From: Calliopsis andreniformis
Lineage: Eukaryota; Arthropoda; Insecta; Hymenoptera; Andrenidae
Reading direction: 5' to 3'
DNA length: 64,000 nt
Assembly: GCF_051401765.1 (NCBI RefSeq)
Contig: NC_135069.1
Location: 11,510,501-11,574,500, forward strand
Positions 56,516 through 64,000 of the stretch are shown one piece after another; position 1 is the first letter of the stretch; each line of letters opens with the position of its first letter. The position numbers and the translations under genes were made by a program. Under the pieces are notes generated by a model. That model searched no databases, was not told the DNA's origin, and worked only from the letters and a program-made list of their open reading frames with translations.

Positions 56516-58020
56516 TCTATATTTCATACATTTCATATTTCAATGCAATAAGGTATAGCTGGTTGAAAAATGTATACAATATTGTCTACATTGAATTAAT
56601 CCCTCAAGTTATAATTGAATCTTCTTTGTTTTCGTATTGTATCTGAGTTTAATTTTTAGGAGTTAGTATAGTGATATTTGCTAAGAATTTGGAAGTTGAA
56701 AATAACTGATGCAGGTGTAGCTATAAATATGTTTATATTGATTGCCTAAAAGTGGTGAGGGAAGTCGAAAGTTTGTTTTGAAATTTACATAGGTAAATGA
56801 ACATACAAATTTTGTATCACAAATAATAATATACTTATAAGAAATTTAAATTGTTTAGCATACTCCATTTCTTTCTAACACAATGAATGTTAAAATTAAA
56901 AATTACTACGTACAAGTGGTACAGGTGAATAGACCTACCTAGTTTATTAGATTTATAAAGAAAACAAAATTCTTCTTAACTAAAAAAAAAAGGTAAAATA
57001 GTATTTTTTACGACATAAAATTTATTTCTTGTCCTTCTGTTTTAATTCTACAAACAATACAGAGAATTAAAAATCAATCAAGGGGTGATTGCAGAGCTTA
57101 ATGATTCCCATTACATTAATTACCTCCACTGTGCAAGAGACTACGTTTAGTTAGGAATCAGACGTAGACTATTATGACGTACATCTCACAGCGTGGTTCA
57201 TTGTGGTTAACTTTGTCATTCCATTACGTGCCAACAAGACTCGATTTGCGCTATAGCTTATATGTAGCAAGCCTATCCATTGGCGAGATAGGACCTCTAA
57301 CACTCCATGGTCCTTGATCGCTAGTAGAACTAAGAACCACTCACTGTCCATATTGAAACGAATCTGTTAATTTTACTTTAGGCAGACACACGAGTGGTAC
57401 CGTATAATCGGTAAAAATAAAACAAAGGTAAGAATGACATAACTCAAAAGTTATAGTTTTTATCGAAATGAGAAAATATTTTCAGTTTATGCAAGAACTT
57501 TTTTTTCGTACTAATTTAAGATAAACGTGAGTGTACGAGGTAACGTACTATTGACGTGTATAGCAAAGTAAAATTTATTTAAAATAGTAATATTTACGAA
57601 CTAATAAATATCACTAAACGTACCTAAAAGTTTATAAAAAGAAATACGTGTTGCTGAGGAGGTCCAAACTGCATTGTCATTTTCTAGAATCTCTTTATTA
57701 CTAGAACTACCGAGGCCAATGTATGACCATTTTTATCGAAGTGTCAAAATTACAGTTTTCAGAAAAAGTGCGTAAGTTATAAAAATAATGTTTCTTTACA
57801 TATTTCTTTGCTTTTACTCAGCATTGTCAGAGAAAAATATACTATAACCTCTACACACTGCTCCTAAATTGGAAGTAAATACATATGTACATAACTTAGC
57901 ATACATAAAAGCAAAACGTACGGAACACAGCGAAACATTTCAGATCTATGGAAACATTATATCCTTTTTTTTTTACATTGTTTTCTCCGTCTACTTCTGC
58001 TTTAGGCGCAAATAATTCTC
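56516..58020. other. Mostly AT-rich stretch with one moderate island
   Basis: 57090-57360 is somewhat richer in GC, without frames. The rest is AT-rich. An A9 run is at 56983. Contains the piggyBac-like fragment at 57698. Confidence 0.4.
57698..57740 (+). repeat. Fragment related to the 48.1-kb piggyBac-like MITE
   Basis: TTACTAGAACTACCGAGG followed by ATGTATGACCATTTTTA matches the left tip of the 48093 element (CTAGAACTACC) and its GGTCATTTT-type interior. TTAA is degraded to TTA and no right end was found. Confidence 0.35.
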
Positions 58021-58640
58021 AATCAACCAGCAATCATCGCCACCTTGTCCAATCACGTCTTTGAGAATCACTAAAGTTCACTAGTATATCAGGAATTGGT
58101 ATTTTTTGAGCTATGTCATCACTGCAACGAATAAGCAACCTGTCCAAGCGTTTGCAGGTTCGCTGAAACCTCACAATCGGCGGAGGTGTGTTTTCTGTCG
58201 CCGCCATTAATTCCCTCACACGCGTCGTCGTTCCCAACTCGCGAGACTGTACGCGGTTCAACCCCTTTCACAAATAAAGTCAATGGAATTAATTCGCCGT
58301 CCCGTTGCGAAATTTCTGGCAAGGTTCCAGTGATTACCGAGCCACTCGAGTGGCGGATAAATGAATAAGACCATCATCCGCGGCTACATAAAGAAACTGA
58401 ACGCTGTGGGGAAACAAGAGCACCGGAATGCTTAAGCATCGCAAATCAACCGACGGAAAAATAAATGAGCCATCAGCGTTTGATAATAAAATCAAAACGT
58501 TCGGGATACGAACAGAGGGGGATTCCTTTTTGTTCTTGCATTTAACGATAAACTCCAACTTTCACGGCACTTTGACTAATTGTAGAAAAAGAGGAGACGG
58601 AAGGGGGGCAGAGAGGAAATGGAGTAGATAAGCGTGTACT
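58020..58640. other. GC-rich island
   Basis: Moderate CpG content with frames of 60-75 codons on both strands and no domain (the longest, 58034-58261 -, is Arg-rich). Possible regulatory block. Confidence 0.3.
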
Positions 58641-59688
58641 TAGAGTAACTAATATTATTCGAATGACAGTGGTTTTCTCTTCCCATTGGAAAAATCGCAG
58701 TAAAATAAAATCTTCGGTCGTTAACACTACAGTATTTCCTTTATTGGGTTTCAGTACTTGACGACACGTGTGTAAACCTGTCAACAATTTAAAATTACCG
58801 TTTTTTCCTAGACATTTTTTAATAAATGGTAAAAGTAATGGAAACAATCTTAATGACAGAAATGTTTTCAAAAAACATCATCCCTGATGTTTTACATCAT
58901 CCTTGTATTCCTATATGGTGTGATAGTTTTAACATACCTAAATGTATTCAGTACTTCGCTTGTGAAATTTTAAAATCCATGGCATGTCCAGTTCATGAAA
59001 TGTATTATCATAGTATCTACTTTATTATATTCTAAGATTTGCAGTTATAATAGTTATTCATACACTTAACTGAATTTAAAATATTTATTTATATAGAACA
59101 AGTATAATTTGATACTAGATATTCATGTTATAATGGATAGGTACTCCATCTGGCAGAAAATATTTGTAATTACACAGAAGAATTTGTCCATTTTTTTCGG
59201 CCACTTTTTAAAATAAAATACTTACTTGTCCACGAATAATGTCTTACGAAAAAACGTAACCATAAGTACTATTTACATATACAGAACTTTTGTATTATTT
59301 TCTAATAGTCGGCGTCTATTGTAAACAAATTTTGATTTTAATACATCGTAATATTGATACGATGAAAATATTTTAGTATTGGTTATTTCATTGTAATATT
59401 TTTAACAAGTAAAGCTAGTAAGTTCTCCTATGGGATTAAAAATTTTCGAAAACGTGGATGCATGGAACACCGTATATAATACGAAGTTGTATTTTAGTTT
59501 AGACAGGCAAAGGGTAGACGAAAAGAAGGAGAATAGGTAGGCGGTAGAAGACAGTGGTAAGAGTAGCAGCAGGCGCAACAATAGTAGGGCAGGACCAGTA
59601 GGCAGCAGGCGGCTGGCCGTACAATGATACCAAACATCAGAAGACTTGCTGTCGGTTGTGGCTTCGCACATCGTCTCTTGACATATAC
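58641..59688. other. AT-rich stretch, nothing recognised
   Basis: Frames of 109 (-, 58542-58871) and 69 codons (+) lack domains. A small patch of GCAGCAGGC repeats is present at 59567-59612. Confidence 0.4.
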
Positions 59689-59780
59689 AGGGTGTCTCAC
59701 TTTAAGTAAACGCGTAGATTTCGACACACTCGGTAATATAGAAAATGTTTTAGATGAAAATTGTAGAGCCTTATGCTGAA
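59689..59780 (+). repeat. Possible truncated transposon end (ACAGGGTGTC type)
   Basis: Begins TATACAGGGTGTCTCAC and continues into ATGTTTTAGATGAAAATTG and TAGAGC, a layout seen in dispersed insect repeats. No inverted partner found downstream. Confidence 0.3.
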
Positions 59781-61320
59781 AGTTAGTAGGTACAATGATG
59801 GACAAAAGAAGTTTATACGATAAACAAAATGAGAAAGTGTAATTATTTCACGAATAGGTGCTGCAGAATACCTATTTATTTTATAGGAAGTGAGGAAATG
59901 TCTCAAAACAGATGAGTGTTACCAATATGAAATAAAATATGATACAAATACTGTACTTAATATGGAAATCATTCAGTAGTAGACATATTTTATATGTATA
60001 AATTTCAATCTTTCACTTTTTTTATTTGGCTTCTTTTCGAACTATAAATCTTCAATTTTTATTATTCCAGAGGACTCGGCTCATTTTTCCTTTAATCACT
60101 TTTTCACAAAGATGTTCAGATAACATTAATTTGTACTTCTGATTTTCGTGTACCATTAAAGTCGAAGATTTAGAATAGAATTGTCATGGAATCAGTTATG
60201 TATTATTTTTTGAATATTCTGACGGATTTATGAACTATTTTAGAAACATTTGGTAAATTTGATGCATAAACAGGAAATACAATAAAATCTTGAATCACAT
60301 AAAACATTTACCATCTTTAAAATCATTCTTAAACTTTGTTCCTTGATTATGTATTTGCAATTTTAATTTAGTATTTCATATAATATTTTGACGGTATTTA
60401 AATACTATCCATGAAAAATAAATGATGAGCAATGACGAAGAACTTGATTTCATCAGTCATAAAATGCCTAAATACTATATTAATGATGGACGACTTTTAT
60501 TGTCAATCCTCTCGACTAAACTCACATCAATATTTTCTTAGAAATTACTCACTTGTATACACGTAATATTATTCTTGATTTTTCGATTTTGAATAAGTCT
60601 GAGAACAGAGAAGCATAGAAGGGGTAACATCAAATAGAATAACAGTGCGTAGCAAAGGTAGACTTAAATTGATTATGGGATAGCCCATGAGACGGAATCA
60701 GATATGGGAAACTAATAGAGCAACGAGATTGGGTAGAATAGGAAGCCCTGCAAAATGGACGAGAGAGCAGCTCAGCTCGTGCAACCCTGCTGAACGGGCC
60801 AAGATTATCTGCAAGTAGTTGCTCAAGTAAATTACATTTTCTTTCCTTTTGCCCCAAATATGAAAAGTAGTCTAACCAACCTTTATGAACAGTAAAACAA
60901 ATTCTGATATTTTAAATATATTGTGACAAATTCTTTTGGATTCGAATACAAGTTAGGTAATCTAGACTTGGAAAAGTTATATTTAAAATATTCTTTTTTA
61001 AACGAAATTATCGCTTTTAGGTGTTAGGAGGAAGCTTAAAAGGAAACTAGAATGTCCAATAAGATTTTGGAAGCTAATTGAGACGAAATAAATAAATTCC
61101 AAATATTATATTATAGTAAAACCTGAATGTCAAACTATATTAAGCTGAAACATTACAAATTTCAAAATAAAAAATGAAAAATAGAATACCTATTAAAGAG
61201 TACCATTCCTAGCTATGAGATACATATTTATTTGCGACTTTTTCCAAGTATGAATACTAGATATAATAAAAATAAAAGTAAACTTGCACATAACCTTCAC
61301 AGATCAATTAAATATACAGT
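59781..61320. other. Long AT-rich stretch, nothing recognised
   Basis: One 75-codon - frame (60630-60857) in a slightly GC-richer patch has no domain. TCGCTTTTAG|GTGTTA at 61020 looks like a 3' splice site but the following donor is poor. Confidence 0.45.
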
Positions 61321-61990
61321 CTCATCGTCGGTGACTTTGCCTCCAAATATCAATTTTTCTTAATCGTTTCACGAGACACTGTAAAATTTGCTTTTACATC
61401 GAACAACGTTCCGCAGCATCGAACTGTGACTAACGAAACGTCACTGCGCTGCTATTCAGCAATATGTTCATTGAAGCTATTTCCTTTGGAGCCTGAAAAT
61501 GCTCGAATGCTAGCCGACAAAAACGATGCTACGTAAAAAATTCGATATGTGGTTTTCAGAAGTTCCTCGCGCAATTTTTACGGGGCAAGGGACATAGGCG
61601 TGAATAGAGAGCACAGAAAGAGTAAGGGAGAGAGAAAGACAGATAGAAAGAGAGAGAGTGAGGGAAGGAAAGGGCGGGAGTTGGCGAGGGAAACGGGAGG
61701 GCGAGAGAGAAAGAGAGGGAACGAGAGAGAAAGAGAGAAAGGGAAGAAAGAGCGGGAAGTGTAGTCTGACGCGAAGCTGTCGGGTGCGAAAGCCAAAACC
61801 GCAGAATGAAATTACTCCTGCTCAATCGTTTATAACTACAGGATAAACGGATTAAACCGTCAGCGTACTGCTCACAGTTTATTTGTCATCGTGCGTAGTC
61901 CCGCCAAGCGGACACTCGACGTTTCTGTATCAAAAATGATGCAACCTTGATGTCGAGATTGTTCAAATAGTTTTCAAGGTTTTCGCAACC
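61320..61990. other. GC-rich island with long purine tract
   Basis: CpG words on both sides of the GA-rich tract (61607-61760). Frames are Arg/Glu/Lys (+) and Ser/Leu/Pro (-) by composition only. Candidate regulatory block. Confidence 0.3.
61607..61760. repeat. GA-rich polypurine tract
   Basis: About 150 bp of G/A-rich sequence (GAGAGAGAAAGAG-type) with scattered pyrimidines. It could bind GAGA-type factors or form triplex DNA. Confidence 0.75.
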
Positions 61991-62828
61991 AGCACGCGAC
62001 TGTGAGGAGTAGAGAATGTTGGTAACTATGGTAATAATGTGTGGGACAATGATGGGATAATGGTGAAAGTAAAGTGAGCTGTGATATGAAAACTATAATG
62101 CATAGACGTGTGCGTGATATTGTAAAAGAGATGCAGCGTGATTATGATTTAAAATATTAAGTGACGAAATAGATTGATACTAGAATTTCGCGTGTAGTGA
62201 ACAGACAATAGTTAGTTGAGAATTCGTGAAACAATTTTTATACAAAGCTAAAATATTTTATTTATATCAAAATATCTATTTATTGTAAATTTTATTTTAT
62301 GTTGATTCGCAAGAAAGTTATATTTATGAATTGTGACAGGTATAATAATATTCTGCATTTGAAATTAATCGAAAAAAGTAAAAAACGTGAAACTAATTAC
62401 GAAGATTAATGCATGTAATTGCATATGTTCATTAAGTAGGTGGGCATATATGTATATCTGCATTTGATACCTTCAATGTTAACTTACAATTAGAAAATTT
62501 TTAAATTAAGGTCGTTTTTTATCGTCAGTAAGAATATTGTGTTTTATTCAAATTAAAATAACTAAGCGATCAAGCATATTCTTTAAAGTCGACTTTTTCT
62601 AATTGAAAGTATGAATGAAATGAACACAGTACAGTCATTGATTTGAGGGAGCACATTAAATTGTCCCAAAATCATGAATTGAATAATGTTTTACGAGAAA
62701 ATTAACGTGATAAATGAAAAAAATTTCCTTTAATTGTTGTCATTTATTTAACAACAGGTAGTTACTATTTCATTCTGTGGCGTAAATGGAGAAACGTTGC
62801 GATAATTATGAGTTATGGAAACGACAGG

Positions 62829-62936
62829 GAAACTTTGTGTCCTACTACTGCAAGCATGTGTAATCAGAAATGTACAAAACTGCTACTACGCTCTAAATTA
62901 ATGAGATATTTGTCGTAGTAGGGCACAAAATTTTCC
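62829..62936. repeat. Imperfect 22-bp inverted repeat around a 62-base loop
   Basis: GGAAACTTTGTGTCCTACTAC (62829 onward) pairs with GTAGTAGGGCACAAAATTTTCC (ending 62936), about 18 of 21 positions. Could be a tiny MITE or structured transcript. No target duplication seen. Confidence 0.5.
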
Positions 62937-64000
62937 AACTGATTGTACCTAACGAACCCACTAGTTGAATTGAAATATTACAAAAGGCTGCTCGAGAGCT
63001 TTTTCATTCAGAGGGGTAACTTTCAGTTTGCGAACTACTCGAATGGTCGAGATAGAGGAAGGAAGGGTGGTATATGCATTATAACCACCCTTGTAGTCTT
63101 ATGTACGATAACGAAACCGCAACAACCTATAAATCCCTAAAGTAATCATCGCGAAGTGGTGTGTCCATACATTACATATTAATAGCCACTCATTCACATT
63201 GATTTTCGGCTATCTTGATAAATATCGATTCGAAACAAAATAATGATAAGACTATAGAGTAAGAAAAATTACCTAAATAAAATTAAAGAATTTCTTTCAT
63301 AGTTTCTGAATTTTGTATTGAATAACTGTTATAGCATCATAGATATTTAAAACTTAATAATGAAAGTAGGTGTATTAATTTCCATATTCTATTTATGCTT
63401 AAATCTCTTGTACATACTGGATATTGTGAAAGAATTCGATTGATGGATTTTTTTTAAATCAGAATTTGAATTTCAAGCTTTCATTATTAGAATGAATAGT
63501 ATTAGGCTCATTTTTGGACCTATTGTACATTCGAATTCTGTTTTATTCAGGTTATTTAATACTCCAAATTACTTTTTATTCAGATCACTAGCAGTAAACG
63601 TTAAAATACAAAATCTTTTCTTATTTTTGAGACATAATCAAAATTTGTGAAACAATAAACTTTCAATAATATAAACGTATCACATCCTCGTGAAAAAATT
63701 GTCACAAGTTAAGAACTTTAAATTTTCATTTTCTCATATGGAATATCTTCTACGCATATTTATTATCAATTTTTAATTGTAAAAAAACAGATTTCTGTGA
63801 AAACTTGTATCTACGTTTATTTCATAAAACTTAGCAATTTTTGGAATAGATTTAGTCACTCAAACATAACACCATTACATTCAACTACCTTCTTTCAATG
63901 AAAAATTTATTTATAACATTTTAAAACTCTTTATCTTAAAAGAATTGAGAAATTTCTACAGGTATGTTTGACACAAAACCTCGCAAAATAATTCTATCGT
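62937..64000. other. AT-rich end of window, nothing recognised
   Basis: A 65-codon + frame (62943-63140) has no domain. TTTCTACAG|GTATGT at 63960 is a modest splice-like junction with a short pyrimidine tract. Nothing else seen. Confidence 0.45.

Noticed and set aside
61549..61825. Arg/Glu and Ser/Leu-rich frames
   Set aside because: Translations of the GA-rich tract on either strand.

Overview
The window looks like nuclear DNA from an insect, most likely a hymenopteran (bee, ant or wasp), but this is inference. The supports are an AT-rich matrix broken every 1-3 kb by short CpG-rich islands, no long open frame, no operons, many short terminal-inverted-repeat (TIR) elements, and short (GA)n and purine/pyrimidine tracts. 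No protein-coding exon, rRNA, tRNA or CRISPR array can be supported. The longest uninterrupted frame is 172 codons, sits in a GC island and resembles nothing I recognise. The window is therefore either a gene desert or, as I favour, the interior of one very long intron.

The best reason for the intron reading is two sites on the + strand, near 9,639 and 37,090, where a pyrimidine-rich 3' splice site runs straight into a strong 5' splice site (CAG|GTAAGT and TAG|GTGAGT). This is the architecture of recursive-splicing 'ratchet points', known from very long insect introns. Matching strong sites were not seen on the - strand. If real, the host gene is transcribed left to right and both ends lie outside the window.

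Mobile DNA accounts for most of the recognisable structure. From left to right: a TTAA-flanked MITE (3.2 kb), a tiny Harbinger-like MITE (4.3 kb), a large inverted pair of 390-bp units built from GACGTC motifs (5.7-6.5 kb), a Tc1/mariner deletion derivative keeping the C-terminus of its transposase (7.0-7.5 kb), a small inverted-repeat element (11.1 kb), a cluster of solo LTR, piggyBac-like MITE and 5'-truncated LINE (13.3-14.8 kb), a possible hAT remnant (20.9-22.0 kb), a PIF/Harbinger element with a TAA target duplication and a transposase fragment (24.2-25.4 kb), an unassigned TIR element (27.4-28.0 kb), two foldback copies of one family (39.6 and 56.0 kb), a 0.9-kb TTAA element with nested hairpins (44.9-45.8 kb) and another piggyBac-like MITE (48.1 kb). 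All are non-autonomous or broken.

The CpG-rich islands (notably 2.4-3.0, 8.0-8.5, 12.2-13.0, 15.0-15.7, 19.7-20.5, 22.3-23.1, 26.2-27.0, 28.6-29.3, 30.8-31.3, 32.2-33.3, 38.6-39.4, 42.4-42.8, 43.6-44.9, 46.7-47.8, 49.4-50.6, 52.2-53.2, 55.3-56.0, 58.0-58.6 and 61.3-62.0 kb) are the best places to look for cis-regulatory elements or non-coding exons. No conservation data are available to me. The AT-rich stretches between them show nothing beyond scattered low-complexity sequence unless stated.
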